A stretch of 64,000 nt of DNA from Desulfosarcina ovata subsp. ovata (lineage in GTDB: Bacteria > Desulfobacterota > Desulfobacteria > Desulfobacterales > Desulfosarcinaceae), in NCBI RefSeq assembly GCF_009689005.1, contig NZ_AP021879.1, forward strand, positions 7,565,501 to 7,629,500, in the 5' to 3' direction. The notes beneath the pieces are model-generated. The model had not been told where the DNA came from, did no database searches, and worked only from the letters and a program-made list of their open reading frames with translations. Numbering within the stretch: the stretch's first letter is position 1; the number at the start of each line of letters is the position of its first letter. Positions 47,317 to 56,915 of this stretch are shown here, one piece after another. Position numbers and translations under genes: made by a program.

Positions 47317-48131
47317 GTGTGAAACCGAACGTACTGGTGCTGACGGGCTTTGGCCTGAACTGTGATCATGAGACGGCGTACGCCTTTGAGCTGGCCGGTG
47401 CCGTGGCCAACCGGGTGCACATCAACACCCTGATTGGCGGAGATGTCCGTCTGGACGATTTTCAGATCCTGGTCTTCGGTGGCGGCTTCAGTTGGGGTGA
47501 CGACCACGGTGCCGGGGTGATCCAGGCCCTGCGCCTGAAAACCAACCTGGGCGACCGGCTGCTGGCCTTCGTGGCCGCCGACAAACTGGTCATGGGCATC
47601 TGCAACGGCTTCCAGACCCTGGTGAACCTGGGCCTGCTGCCCGGTATCGACGGCGACTACACCTGCCGCTCCGTGGCCCTGACCAACAACGACTGCGGCA
47701 ATTTCCGGGATCAGTGGGTGCATCTGGCGGTCAACCCCGATTCGCCCTGCATTTTCACCCGGGGCATCGAGACCCTGGATCTGCCGGTGCGCCACGGTGA
47801 AGGCAAGTTCTATGCGGACGACAAAACGATCCAAACCCTGTCAGCGGGAAACCAGATCGCCCTGCGCTACGCCCTGCCCGACGGGCGGGTTGCCGACGGT
47901 ACCTTTCCCCACAACCCCAACGGATCCCTGATGGACATCGCCGGCATCTGCGATCCCAGCGGACGGGTCTTCGGCCTGATGCCCCACCCCGAAGCCTACA
48001 ACCACGTCACCAACCATCCGGCGTGGACCCGTCGCCTGGAAATGGACAAGCGGCGCGGGACGGTGCCCCCAACCACGGTGGGCGAGGGGATCCGGGTGTT
48101 CGAGAATGCCGTGGCCTACTTCAGCGGTTGA
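47313..48131 (+). CDS. purQ: Phosphoribosylformylglycinamidine synthase glutaminase subunit
   Basis: A 272-residue class I glutamine amidotransferase that feeds ammonia to PurL. The oxyanion/nucleophile motif is MGICNGFQTL (catalytic Cys), and the His-Glu pair is in LMPHPEAYNHV. The early GGFSWGDDHGAG block resembles the glutaminase domain of fused large PurL more than the short PurQ of Gram-positives. The gene starts inside the purL stop (ATGA overlap), so the subunits are made together. Confidence 0.94.
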   Translation: MSVKPNVLVLTGFGLNCDHETAYAFELAGAVANRVHINTLIGGDVRLDDFQILVFGGGFSWGDDHGAGVIQALRLKTNLGDRLLAFVAADKLVMGICNGFQTLVNLGLLPGIDGDYTCRSVALTNNDCGNFRDQWVHLAVNPDSPCIFTRGIETLDLPVRHGEGKFYADDKTIQTLSAGNQIALRYALPDGRVADGTFPHNPNGSLMDIAGICDPSGRVFGLMPHPEAYNHVTNHPAWTRRLEMDKRRGTVPPTTVGEGIRVFENAVAYFSG

Positions 48132-48257
48132 TTGTGTCATCGCCGGCCTTGCGGACCGTTCATGTCGTTCAATAAGAAATATTTAAAAGCGATCTTCAAA
48201 GATGAACGGATCCGGTCCTGGCTGCAATTCAGCTTTTTGAGGATGTGGCTTTCCCGT

Positions 48258-50024
48258 TCATGCGTGCTTGCCGGAGGTGGCATACTGCATCGTGTAAAGC
48301 TTGAAGTACTCTCCCTTTTGGACGAGCAGGGTCTCGTGGGACCCCGTTTCCACGACATGGCCACCAACGATGACGGCGATGTGATCGGCGCCGGCAATGG
48401 TTGAGAGCCGGTGGGCGATGACGATGGTCGTGCGTCCGTGCATGAGGTTTTCAAGGGCCTTCTGAACCACGGCTTCGGCTTCGGAATCCAGCGAGGAGGT
48501 GGCCTCGTCCAGGATCAGGATCGGCGCATCCTTGATCAGCGCCCGGGCAATGCACAGCCGCTGTTTTTCACCGCCGGACAGGCGGCCGCCCAATTCACCG
48601 ATCATGGTATCGTACCCGCTTGGAAAGCGCATGATGAAATCGTGGGCAAACGCCGCCCTGGCGGCGGCGACGATCTGTTCCTCCGTGGCCTCCGACCGGC
48701 CATAGGCGATATTATCGCGGACGGTTTCGTTGAAGAGGATCGGTTCCTGGGTGACAATGGCGATTTGCCGCCTGAGATCGGCAACGGCAAATTGGCGGAT
48801 GTCAATACCGTCAATCAGAATTTTCCCCTCCGTGACGTCGTAAAAGCGGGGAATCAGATTGGCCAGGGTGCTTTTCCCGCCACCGCTCATGCCCACCAGA
48901 GCCAGCACCTCCCCCGGGTTGACGCTGATATTGACGCCGCTGAGAACGTCCTGGTCCCCATAACTGAAAGAGACGTTTTCGAAGTACAAATTATGGGTGC
49001 ATGAAGCGATCTCATGGGGGGTGGGCGGATCAATGATGTCCGGTGGGGTTTCGATAATATCGAACACGCGATCGGCGGCGGCCATTCCGCGTTGAATCGA
49101 ATTGTTCAAGCGGCTGATTTTTTTTACCGGATCATACAGAAGCAGAACACAGGCCAGGAAGCTCATGAATGTCCCCGGCGTGGTCTTGCCGGCGATGACC
49201 TCAGATCCGCCGTACCAGATAACAAAAGCGATGCCCAGCCCGCCGAAAAATTCCATGACCGGGGAGGAGATGGCCTGTACAATGACGCCTTTGATTTCCA
49301 GATCGAAGAGTCGACTGGTCCGATCAAAGAAACGCTGCTTTTCATGCTGTTCCATGCCGAAGGCCTTGACGATTTTGTTGCCGGCGAACGTTTCGTGCAG
49401 GAACGCGTTGAGGTCGGCCATGGCCTGCTGGCAGCCGGTGCTGACCCGGCGAACCTTGCGGCCCAGGATAAACACCGGCCAGAACGCGGCAGGAAGAACG
49501 ATGAAGGCAAGAATCGCCATGCGCCAGTTCTGGTAAAGGATCACCGCCGCCAGCCCGATGATGGTGGAGATGTCGCGCAAGGACGAGGTGACGGCGGTTG
49601 ACACCATCGATTTAAGGATATTGACATCGTTGGTGATTCGCGACATGAGGGTACCGGTGCGTTCTTTCTGAAAAAAGGCCAGGGACAGATCCTGAATGCG
49701 ATCATAAAGCTGGTTGCGCAGCCGACGAATAATATCTTCGCCAACGTAGTTCATGAAATATTCCTGTCCGTAGCTGCCCACCCCCTTGATCAAAAAAACG
49801 GCAATCACCACCAGCGGCAGCAGCAACAGCCCGCTGGTATCGCGGTTGACGAAAATGTCGTCGATCACCGGTTTGATCAGGTAGCCCATTGCCGTCGTGG
49901 ATGCCGATACCAGCAGGCTGCACCCGGCCGCCAAAATCAATCGTCCGCTATTTTTTTTGATCAGGGACAACAGGTCTCGATGGCGATTTTTTATTTTCAT
50001 GCCAAAGAAATGGTTCACATTCAT
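48258..50024 (-). CDS. msbA: Lipid A/LPS-type flippase MsbA family ABC exporter
   Basis: A 588-residue ABC half-transporter: six helices (about 25-320), then an ATPase with Walker A GMSGGGKST, Q-loop VTQEPILFNETVRDNIAYG, signature GRLSGGEKQR, Walker B ILILDEATSSLD and the switch His in IAHRLSTI. Walker A to signature spacing is normal, unlike the two exporters in the first 22 kb. The MsbA assignment rests on overall similarity and nearby heptose genes; a peptide or lipid exporter of the same subfamily is possible. It is convergent with purQ. Confidence 0.85.
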   Translation of the reverse strand: MNVNHFFGMKIKNRHRDLLSLIKKNSGRLILAAGCSLLVSASTTAMGYLIKPVIDDIFVNRDTSGLLLLPLVVIAVFLIKGVGSYGQEYFMNYVGEDIIRRLRNQLYDRIQDLSLAFFQKERTGTLMSRITNDVNILKSMVSTAVTSSLRDISTIIGLAAVILYQNWRMAILAFIVLPAAFWPVFILGRKVRRVSTGCQQAMADLNAFLHETFAGNKIVKAFGMEQHEKQRFFDRTSRLFDLEIKGVIVQAISSPVMEFFGGLGIAFVIWYGGSEVIAGKTTPGTFMSFLACVLLLYDPVKKISRLNNSIQRGMAAADRVFDIIETPPDIIDPPTPHEIASCTHNLYFENVSFSYGDQDVLSGVNISVNPGEVLALVGMSGGGKSTLANLIPRFYDVTEGKILIDGIDIRQFAVADLRRQIAIVTQEPILFNETVRDNIAYGRSEATEEQIVAAARAAFAHDFIMRFPSGYDTMIGELGGRLSGGEKQRLCIARALIKDAPILILDEATSSLDSEAEAVVQKALENLMHGRTTIVIAHRLSTIAGADHIAVIVGGHVVETGSHETLLVQKGEYFKLYTMQYATSGKHA

Positions 50025-50291
50025 TCCCTTTGCTGCGGGTCACTGCCCTGTTTATTGCGAACTCAATGGTTCAGGCTATTAACCCAAGGACCGTTTTTTG
50101 TAAATGATCAGGATTGAAATGAACGGAAGGTGGCTCCATTCAGGAAGGGCCGCTTTGTGGGATAGGCATTGCCAAGGCGTAGCCGGCATTATATAAAAAC
50201 GACCAAAAAAGAACCTGCTGGCCTGGCAATACAGCTGGTTTTTGTCCGCTGAATCCCAAGGCGGACCCACACTGGCGAATGGACGGTAATA

Positions 50292-51233
50292 ATGCCCTAT
50301 GATGAAATCGATCTGTCAAAAATAACCACCTATTCGGCTGCCGGGCGGGCATCGAAGGTTTCCACCAATATCGAGGGAAAGCCACTGCGAGCCGGTATGC
50401 GGATGGCCGAATTCCTGGAACGCCTGCCGTCAGTGCTCAAGACCGACGAACTCAAGGCCGTGGCCCGGGCAGTGGCGGCGGCCCGGCGCCTGAAAAAGCC
50501 GGTGATCGTGATGTTCGGCGGGCATGTGATCAAGACCGGGTGTGCACCGGTGCTGGCCGGACTGGCTGCCGACGGCTTCATTACCCATTTGGCCTCCAAC
50601 GGCGCCGCCGCCATTCACGACACCGAACTGGCCCGCTTCGGCAGCACTTCCGAGGATGTGGCCGCCCAACTGGCCGACGGCTCCTTCGGCATGGCCGCCG
50701 ATACCGCCCTTTTGGTCAATGACGCGGCCCGGCGGGCAGCTGCCGGCAAAGAAGGCTTCGGCGAGGCGGTGGGGGCACTGCTGCTCGAGGAAAACGCGCC
50801 CCATGTCGATCGGGCCTTGATCGCCCGGGCCTACCGTCTGAAAATTCCCTACACCCTGCATGTGGCCATGGGCACCGATATTGTTCATCAGCATCCCACG
50901 GCCTCCGGTGCCGCCATCGGTGAGGCTTCCCTGCGGGATTTCCGCATTTTCGCGGCCAGCGTGGCCGAATTGGGCGGCGGCGGGGTGGTGCTCAACCTGG
51001 GCAGTGCGGTGATCATGCCGGAGGTGTTCCTGAAGGCCATTTCCGTGGCGCGCAACTTGGGCCATCCGGTCGTGGACTTCACCACGGCCAATTTCGATAT
51101 GATCCAGCACTACCGCCCGGGGATGAATGTGGTCCGGCGGCCGGTCCTGGGCGGTGGCAGCGGATACGCCATTACCGGTCATCATGAGATCATGATTCCC
51201 TTGCTGGCCGTGGCGATCTACGAGGCGGCATGA
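50292..51233 (+). CDS. Deoxyhypusine-synthase-like protein of unknown function
   Basis: A 313-residue protein resembling deoxyhypusine synthase: SNGAAAIHDTELARFG, GSTSEDVAAQLADGSFGMA and the C-terminal GHHEIMIPLL line up with that family. Bacteria lack eIF5A, the normal substrate, and the catalytic Lys of PKHHI is Gly here (TGHHEI), so the classic reaction is unlikely. It precedes gmhA and hldE by 115 nt, and a link to surface sugars or polyamines is only suggested by position. The divergent region between it and msbA (267 nt) should hold both promoters, but none is clear. Confidence 0.7.
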   Translation: MPYDEIDLSKITTYSAAGRASKVSTNIEGKPLRAGMRMAEFLERLPSVLKTDELKAVARAVAAARRLKKPVIVMFGGHVIKTGCAPVLAGLAADGFITHLASNGAAAIHDTELARFGSTSEDVAAQLADGSFGMAADTALLVNDAARRAAAGKEGFGEAVGALLLEENAPHVDRALIARAYRLKIPYTLHVAMGTDIVHQHPTASGAAIGEASLRDFRIFAASVAELGGGGVVLNLGSAVIMPEVFLKAISVARNLGHPVVDFTTANFDMIQHYRPGMNVVRRPVLGGGSGYAITGHHEIMIPLLAVAIYEAA

Positions 51234-51348
51234 TCGTTAAAAGTGCTGCAAAAGACGCTGGTGTATGCTATGTAAGCCCACTTTTTGACGCATGGATTGG
51301 CGGGATGGTTAGCCCTTCGCCAATTTGAATGAAGCAAGAGGAGCAACC

Positions 51349-51924
51349 ATGCTTGACACGATGATCGATCAGCATGTGCGGTGTCTGCAAAATCTGAAAA
51401 CCATCGCGCCGGCGATCCAGGCTGCCGGAGAGACTATGTTGGCCTGCCTTCTGGCCGGCGCCAAAATCATGGCCTGTGGCAACGGGGGCAGTGCCGGTGA
51501 TGCCCAGCACTTTGCCGCCGAGATCGTCGGCCGTTTCGAACGGGAGCGGAGGGCTTACCCGGCCGTGGCGCTGACCACCGATACCTCGATTCTCACTGCC
51601 GTGGGTAACGACTACGGGTACCGGGAAGTTTTCGCCCGGCAGGTGGAAGGACTCGGCCGTTCCGGCGACGTGCTCATTGGCATTTCCACATCGGGGCACT
51701 CCGACAACGTGATCCGGGCCGTGGAATCCGCCCGGTCCATGGGGATCGCCACCATCGGCCTGCTGGGCAAGGACGGCGGTGCTCTGAAATCGCGGGTCGA
51801 CCGGGCCATCGTGGTGTCCAGCGACACCACGGCGCGCATCCAGGAGGCGCACATTTTTATCCTGCACTACTGGGCCTGGCAGATCGAGAGCGGATTGCCG
51901 GCGGGCAGGGGCGATTCGGTATGA
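51349..51924 (+). CDS. gmhA: Phosphoheptose isomerase
   Basis: A 191-residue SIS-domain enzyme that converts sedoheptulose 7-phosphate to D-glycero-manno-heptose 7-phosphate, the first step of LPS core heptose synthesis. [36 protein letters not shown] and [11 protein letters not shown] are characteristic. ATG 51349 has AGAGGAG 5 nt upstream, better than TTG 51325. It overlaps hldE by 4 nt, the enzyme of the next steps. Confidence 0.95.
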   Translation: MLDTMIDQHVRCLQNLKTIAPAIQAAGETMLACLLAGAKIMACGNGGSAGDAQHFAAEIVGRFERERRAYPAVALTTDTSILTAVGNDYGYREVFARQVEGLGRSGDVLIGISTSGHSDNVIRAVESARSMGIATIGLLGKDGGALKSRVDRAIVVSSDTTARIQEAHIFILHYWAWQIESGLPAGRGDSV

Positions 51925-53438
51925 CGGCACCTGTATCTTCCCTTTACAAGGATCTTCCCGGCCGCCTGGAGCGGACAACGATGCTCGTGGTCGGCGATCT
52001 GATGCTGGACCGCTACTACTGGGGCGAGGTGCGCCGCATTTCCCCCGAGGCTCCGGTGCCGGTGGTCAAGGTCAACGAGAAGACCTTCTCTCTCGGCGGT
52101 GCCGGCAACGTGGCCGCCAACCTCGCCGGGCTGGGCTGCCGCGTTTTTCTGATGGGGGTGGTCGGTGCCGATGCGACGGCGCAAAAGATCAGCGCCATGC
52201 TGGCAGACGCCCATATCACCGATCACTGCCTGGTGGACACCCGGCGGCCCACCATTACCAAGACGCGTATCATGGCCGGCAAGCAGCAGGTGGTGCGGCT
52301 TGACGAGGAGAGCGGCAACGACATCGATGCGGCCATGGCGGCGAGTATCCTCGAGTCGATCAAACCGATGCTTTCATCGGTGGGCGCGGTGGTCCTTTCT
52401 GATTACGGCAAGGGCATGTTCCGGCGCATCGACGACGTTCAGCGGATCATCCAGGCCTGCCAAAAGGCGGGGGTGCCGGTTTTCGTCGATCCCAAAGACA
52501 GTGACTGGCAGCGTTATGCCGGCGCCACTGCGGTAACCCCCAACACCGCGGAACTGGAGCAGGTGCATGGTGCCCGGATTGGCGATGAGAAGTCCCTGGT
52601 GGATGTTGCCGGGACGTTGCGCCGGCGGCTTTCCCTCGACTGGCTGCTGGTTACCCGGGGGGGCAGGGGGATGGCCCTTTTCGGTGATGCCAACGGTCCG
52701 GTGATGATTGCTGCCCGCACCCGGGAGGTGTTTGATGTCTCCGGTGCCGGCGACACGGTCATCGCCACCCTGGCCGCCTGTGTGGGCGCGGGGCTGGATG
52801 TTGCCGCTGCCGCCGGGGTGGCCAATGTGGCGGCTGGTATCGTGGTTGCGAAAGTCGGCACGCAGCCGGTGCGCATGGACGAACTGGTCCGTGAACTGGC
52901 CGACACCGGGCAGTCGCGGCCGTCTTCAACGCTGTGGAAGGTTGCCGACCCCCAGGAGGCCGCGGCGCGGCTTTCCCGCTGGCGGCAGGCCGACCAGCGC
53001 ATCGTTTTCACCAACGGTTGCTTCGATCTGTTGCATCCCGGTCATGTCAGCCTGCTGCACCAGGCCCGCCATCTGGGCGACCGGTTGATCGTGGGCCTGA
53101 ACACGGATGCCTCCATTCGCCGGCTCAAGGGCGAGAGCCGGCCCATCCTGCCCGGCGAGGACCGGGCCGCCATCCTGAGCGCCCTGGAGGATGTGGATAT
53201 GGTGGTTTTCTTCGACGAAGACACCCCATTGACCCTGATCGGCCAGCTCAAGCCGGACATCCTGGTCAAGGGGGCGGATTACCGCATCGAGGATGTGGTC
53301 GGCAGAAACGTTGTCGAAGCCTACGGCGGCCAGGTCCGCCTGGTGGATATCCTGCCCGGGCACAGCACCACCGCCATCGCCCGCAAACTGTCATCCAACG
53401 GCAATCAACCCGATAGAGGAGAAACCCATGGCCATTAA
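51921..53438 (+). CDS. hldE: Bifunctional heptose kinase/adenylyltransferase
   Basis: A 505-residue fusion for ADP-heptose synthesis. The N-terminal PfkB-type kinase (about 1-325) has [14 protein letters not shown] and SGAGDTV with the catalytic Asp. The C-terminal nucleotidyltransferase (about 350-500) has [13 protein letters not shown] and VKGADY. The kinase phosphorylates heptose 7-phosphate at C1 and the second domain adds AMP; a GmhB phosphatase acts in between and is not in this window. The last 11 nt overlap the Trm112-like gene. Confidence 0.95.
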   Translation: MTAPVSSLYKDLPGRLERTTMLVVGDLMLDRYYWGEVRRISPEAPVPVVKVNEKTFSLGGAGNVAANLAGLGCRVFLMGVVGADATAQKISAMLADAHITDHCLVDTRRPTITKTRIMAGKQQVVRLDEESGNDIDAAMAASILESIKPMLSSVGAVVLSDYGKGMFRRIDDVQRIIQACQKAGVPVFVDPKDSDWQRYAGATAVTPNTAELEQVHGARIGDEKSLVDVAGTLRRRLSLDWLLVTRGGRGMALFGDANGPVMIAARTREVFDVSGAGDTVIATLAACVGAGLDVAAAAGVANVAAGIVVAKVGTQPVRMDELVRELADTGQSRPSSTLWKVADPQEAAARLSRWRQADQRIVFTNGCFDLLHPGHVSLLHQARHLGDRLIVGLNTDASIRRLKGESRPILPGEDRAAILSALEDVDMVVFFDEDTPLTLIGQLKPDILVKGADYRIEDVVGRNVVEAYGGQVRLVDILPGHSTTAIARKLSSNGNQPDRGETHGH

Positions 53439-53604
53439 CCCGGAACTGCTCGACATTCTTGCCTGCCCCAAATGCAAAGGCGACATTCATCTCAACGAGG
53501 CCGAGGACGGCCTGGTCTGCGATGCCTGCAAACTGGTTTACGAAATCCGCGATGATATTCCGATCATGCTCATCGAAGAAGCCAAACCCCTGGCCACTGC
53601 GTAA
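53428..53604 (+). CDS. Trm112-like zinc-ribbon small protein
   Basis: A 58-residue protein of the YcaR/Trm112 family: LLDILACPKCKGDI and the second pair CDACKLVYEI supply four zinc-binding cysteines, followed by RDDIPIMLIEEA. In eukaryotes and archaea Trm112 activates methyltransferases; the bacterial role is unclear. GAGGAG precedes ATG 53428 by 7 nt, and the start lies inside the end of hldE. Confidence 0.9.
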   Translation: MAINPELLDILACPKCKGDIHLNEAEDGLVCDACKLVYEIRDDIPIMLIEEAKPLATA

Positions 53605-53619
53605 GCGATCCGGTTATCC

Positions 53620-54210
53620 ATGAGCCGCCCCCAGCCCCCCAAACCGGCCAAGCCGATCGTGGGATTTTTTTTAAAGGAGCGATCCCTGGCCGCGGACATC
53701 GCCGGGATGCTGCAGGCCCGACTGGGCCCTGTGGACATGATCAGCCCCTGGCTCGACTTTGATTTTACCAGCTACTACGAAAAGGAGATGGGGGCGCCCC
53801 TTTTCCGTCGGCTGATGGTTTTCAAACCGCTGATCGAACAAACCCGGCTGGCCGCGATCAAACGGATGACCAACGAACTGGAAAACACGCTTCAACGCGG
53901 GGGCCGGCGCCGGGTGAACATCGATCCCGGTTACCTGCTTCCCGAACGCTTTGTCCTGGCCACCGGGAAGAATTTTACTCACCGCATCTACATCGGCGAG
54001 GGGATTTATGCCGACCTGACCCTGATTTACCGGAAAGGCGTTTTTCGCACGCTGCCATGGACCTACCCGGACTATGCCGACCGGCGTCTGATTGACTTTT
54101 TAACCCTGGTTCGAAATAAGTATATGATCGACCTTAAAAAAGAGCTGGCCCGGAAGCCGGATGCGCTGCCCGGCAGTGCATCGCCCGACGCCGGCGGGGA
54201 GTTTTCATGA
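53620..54210 (+). CDS. DUF4416 family protein
   Basis: A 196-residue cytosolic protein I recognise as DUF4416, common in Desulfobacterota and thermophiles. Visible features are the N-terminal KPIVGFFLKE, SPWLDFDFTSYYEKEMG, RVNIDPGYLLPERFVLATGK (NIDPGYLLPERFVLATGK) and YADLTLIYRKG. No function is established. It begins 15 nt after the Trm112-like gene and overlaps yicC by 4 nt, which places it in the hldE-to-rlmB operon. Confidence 0.85.
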   Translation: MSRPQPPKPAKPIVGFFLKERSLAADIAGMLQARLGPVDMISPWLDFDFTSYYEKEMGAPLFRRLMVFKPLIEQTRLAAIKRMTNELENTLQRGGRRRVNIDPGYLLPERFVLATGKNFTHRIYIGEGIYADLTLIYRKGVFRTLPWTYPDYADRRLIDFLTLVRNKYMIDLKKELARKPDALPGSASPDAGGEFS

Positions 54211-55088
54211 TCAAGAGCATGACCGCCTACGCCCGGGTGGAACAGCAGGTCGCGCCGTTCACCTTCCGTATCGAGGTGCGAACGTACAACAGCCGCCACC
54301 TGGACGTGGCCCTGAAACTGACCCACGGTTTCGAACCGCTGGAGGAGCGCATCAAGACCCGCATTGCCGGGACCGTGGCCCGGGGACGGGTGGAGATCCG
54401 TGTGATCATCCAGGACGAGTCCGAGGCGAGCACGGTGTTCGAGGTCAACCTGCCGCGGGCGAAAGCCTATCATCGGGCGCTGTGCGATCTGAACCAGGCC
54501 CTGGGAAAAAGCGACCCCGTCGCCATGGAGACGGTCCTGGCCACAGGTGGGCTGATCCAGACGGTAGAGGTGGAAAAGGATGTGGATGCGGTCTGGCGGC
54601 AGTTACAGCCGTGTCTAGCCAAGGCGCTTGCCGATCTGGACGCCATGCGCCGGGTGGAGGGGGCCAATCTGGCCGAGGACTTCAAACAGCGCCTGGCTGC
54701 CATCGAAACCATGCTGGCAGAGATCGACGCGCAGGCCGGTCAGGTGCCTGAAATGTACCGCCAGCGGCTTGTCGAGCGCATCGAGGCGCTGACCCATGGC
54801 ATCGTCGAGATCGATCAGACCCGCATTGCCCAGGAAGCAGCCTTGTTGGCCGACCGCAGCGATATTTCCGAGGAGATCGTGCGGGCCAGAAGCCACATCC
54901 AGCAGTTCCGCTCGCTCATGGCCGACGACGCACCGGCCGGCCGGCCGCTCAATTTTCTGCTGCAGGAGTTCAACCGCGAGTTCAACACCATGGGCTCCAA
55001 ATCGGGCAAGGCGAGCATGTCCCACACGATCGTGGCGGTGAAATCGGAGCTGGAGAAATTGCGCGAACAGGTTCAGAATGTCGAGTAG
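54207..55088 (+). CDS. yicC: YicC family endoribonuclease-like protein
   Basis: A 293-residue YicC/YloC protein. MIKSMTAYARVEQ and RTYNSRHLD mark the N-terminal domain; the C-terminal DUF1732 region has DRSDISEEIVRARSHIQQF and the highly conserved LLQEFNREFNTMGSKS. E. coli YicC and B. subtilis YloC have been linked to RNA cleavage or sRNA turnover. Next to remA and gmk, it matches an arrangement seen in many bacteria. Confidence 0.93.
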   Translation: MIKSMTAYARVEQQVAPFTFRIEVRTYNSRHLDVALKLTHGFEPLEERIKTRIAGTVARGRVEIRVIIQDESEASTVFEVNLPRAKAYHRALCDLNQALGKSDPVAMETVLATGGLIQTVEVEKDVDAVWRQLQPCLAKALADLDAMRRVEGANLAEDFKQRLAAIETMLAEIDAQAGQVPEMYRQRLVERIEALTHGIVEIDQTRIAQEAALLADRSDISEEIVRARSHIQQFRSLMADDAPAGRPLNFLLQEFNREFNTMGSKSGKASMSHTIVAVKSELEKLREQVQNVE

Positions 55089-55118
55089 ACCCACTGAGCG
55101 GATCGGGGAGCGCTGATC

Positions 55119-55403
55119 ATGGAAAAAAAACTGCTCAATATCGGTTTCGGCAACACGGTGGTGGCCGAACGGGTGGTGGCCATTGTCTCCCCCAGTTCCT
55201 CGCCCATGAAGCGGCTCAAGGACGAGGCCCGCGAACAGCGGCATCTGGTGGATGCGACCCAGGGACGGCGGACCCGGGCCATCATTGTCATGGACAGCAA
55301 TCATATCGTGTTGTCCGCGATCCAGTTCGAAACCGTGGCCCAGCGGTTCGAGGATTTGAAAAAGGAAAAGGTGAGTGTGAATGGACCCGATGGCCCCCAA
55401 TGA
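55119..55403 (+). CDS. remA: RemA/DUF370 family protein
   Basis: A 94-residue DUF370 protein: [32 protein letters not shown] and [19 protein letters not shown] ([17 protein letters not shown]) are the conserved blocks. In B. subtilis RemA is a DNA-binding biofilm-matrix activator that forms rings; in Gram-negatives its role is open. It overlaps gmk by 23 nt. The position between yicC and gmk is widely conserved. Confidence 0.9.
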   Translation: MEKKLLNIGFGNTVVAERVVAIVSPSSSPMKRLKDEAREQRHLVDATQGRRTRAIIVMDSNHIVLSAIQFETVAQRFEDLKKEKVSVNGPDGPQ

Positions 55404-55986
55404 TCCGGTCGCACCGGATAAATCTGCTGGCAGTGGTCGTCTTTTTGTGGTTTCGGCCCCGTCGGGTGCCGGTAAGAGCACCTTGTGCCAGGCCGCCCGT
55501 AAGCAATTGCCGGACCTGGTCTACTCGGTCAGTTCGACCACCCGCCCACCGCGTTCCGGGGAGCAGGACGGGCGCGATTACTTCTTTGTCAGCCGCGAGG
55601 ATTTCCAAAAAGGCATTGACAAAGGCCTGTGGGTGGAGTGGGCCCAGGTGCACGACAACTACTACGGTACCTCGGCCCGTTTTATCGACGGCCATCTGGC
55701 CGCCGGGCGGGATGTGCTCATGGACATTGACGTCCAAGGCGCCCGGCAGATCCTCGAGCGGTATCCGCAGACCATCACGATTTTTATCATGGTCCCCTCC
55801 ATGGCGGCTTTGCGCCAGCGGCTTACCGCCCGCGGCCAGGACGACATGGACGTGATCGAAAAACGACTGCGCAATGCCAAGGCGGAAATCGCCCAGAAGG
55901 AACGCTACCGGTACGTGGTGGTCAACGATGACTTGCCGGCGGCCATCGACCGGTTTGTGCGCATCCTGAAAGGTGAGGCCGACTGA
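55381..55986 (+). CDS. gmk: Guanylate kinase
   Basis: A 201-residue kinase that converts GMP to GDP. The P-loop is [10 protein letters not shown], the GMP-binding region contains [17 protein letters not shown], and the lid and base regions follow with IDVQGARQI and VVNDDL. Length is normal. It lies between remA and rlmB, with rlmB starting 1 nt after its stop codon. Confidence 0.95.
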   Translation: MDPMAPNDPVAPDKSAGSGRLFVVSAPSGAGKSTLCQAARKQLPDLVYSVSSTTRPPRSGEQDGRDYFFVSREDFQKGIDKGLWVEWAQVHDNYYGTSARFIDGHLAAGRDVLMDIDVQGARQILERYPQTITIFIMVPSMAALRQRLTARGQDDMDVIEKRLRNAKAEIAQKERYRYVVVNDDLPAAIDRFVRILKGEAD

Positions 55987-55987
55987 G

Positions 55988-56770
55988 ATGGTTCCCAAGA
56001 ACCGCCAGCGGCGGCCCGGACCGAATGCCAGGGAGGTATTATACGGCTTCCACCCGGTGATGGAGGCGCTGATGGCCGGCCGGCGGCGCATCAATGCCGT
56101 GATGATGGATCGCCAGGTGCCCTCCGAGCGCCAGGGCCGCGTCATCGAACTGGCCCAACCGCGCGGTATCCCTGTTCAGACGGTGACGGTAGAGGCGCTG
56201 CGCGCGGCCTGCGGCAGCGACCACCATCAGGGGGTGGCCATGACGGCCTCGCCGTTGCCCATGGCGACACTGGAATCGCTCTCGTTGCCCGAAACCGGTG
56301 GCGATGGCAGCTGCCTGTTGGTTCTTCTGGACAGCATCAAAGATCCCCACAACCTGGGGGCGATCGTGCGATCTGCGCACTGCGCGGGGGTCGATGCCCT
56401 GGTGATTCCCAAGGACCGTGCCGCCGGGGCCACCCCGGCGGTGTCCAAGGCCTCGGCCGGTGCCCTGGAACACACCCGGCTTTGTCAGGTGACCAACCTG
56501 ACCCAGGCCATCGAATGGCTGAAAAAAAAAGGCGTTTGGGTGGCCGGATTGGCCATGGAAGCGCAGCAAACCGTTTTCCAGGCCGATCTGCAAGGCCCCC
56601 TGGCTTTGGTGGTGGGCGGGGAGGAGAAGGGACTGCGACCGCTGGTGCGGCAGGCGTGCGATTTCCTGGTCTCCATCCCTCTGTGCGGCCGCGTGGATTC
56701 GCTGAACGCTTCGGCTGCCGCCGCGGTGGTGCTCTTTGAAACCTATCGTCAGCGGCATGAACAGCACTGA
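55988..56770 (+). CDS. rlmB: 23S rRNA 2'-O-methyltransferase RlmB family (SpoU)
   Basis: A 260-residue SpoU/TrmH methyltransferase with an N-terminal substrate-binding domain (EVLYGFHPVMEAL). The knotted SAM domain carries LDSIKDPHNLGAIVRSA, VVGGEEKGL and IPLCGRVDSLNASAAAAVVL (IPLCGRVDSLNASAA), the three SpoU motifs. RlmB methylates G2251 of 23S rRNA in E. coli; related TrmH-family targets cannot be excluded. ATG 55988 is preferred over GTG 55973, which lies inside gmk. Confidence 0.9.
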   Translation: MVPKNRQRRPGPNAREVLYGFHPVMEALMAGRRRINAVMMDRQVPSERQGRVIELAQPRGIPVQTVTVEALRAACGSDHHQGVAMTASPLPMATLESLSLPETGGDGSCLLVLLDSIKDPHNLGAIVRSAHCAGVDALVIPKDRAAGATPAVSKASAGALEHTRLCQVTNLTQAIEWLKKKGVWVAGLAMEAQQTVFQADLQGPLALVVGGEEKGLRPLVRQACDFLVSIPLCGRVDSLNASAAAAVVLFETYRQRHEQH

Positions 56771-56826
56771 CCGTCCAATGGTGAACGATGAACCAAACAT
56801 TTCCTCTCAGGAAGGAGGTGGGGCCG

Positions 56827-56892
56827 ATGGCCAATGCAGAGAAAATCAAATACTCCCAGTTTGCCGAAGCGATTGTCAGCCTGATGAAATAG
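56827..56892 (+). CDS. 21-residue ORF with a strong ribosome binding site
   Basis: AAGGAGGTG ends at 56821, 5 nt before ATG 56827, an almost perfect Shine-Dalgarno. The frame MANAEKIKYS... runs to TAG 56890-56892 and encodes 21 residues with an amphipathic pattern (YSQFAEAIVSLM). It lies between rlmB and comF, 24 nt before comF. It may be a small protein or a leader controlling comF. I do not recognise it. Confidence 0.5.
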   Translation: MANAEKIKYSQFAEAIVSLMK

Positions 56893-56915
56893 ACACTGGC
56901 GGTAGGGGCCGGGCG

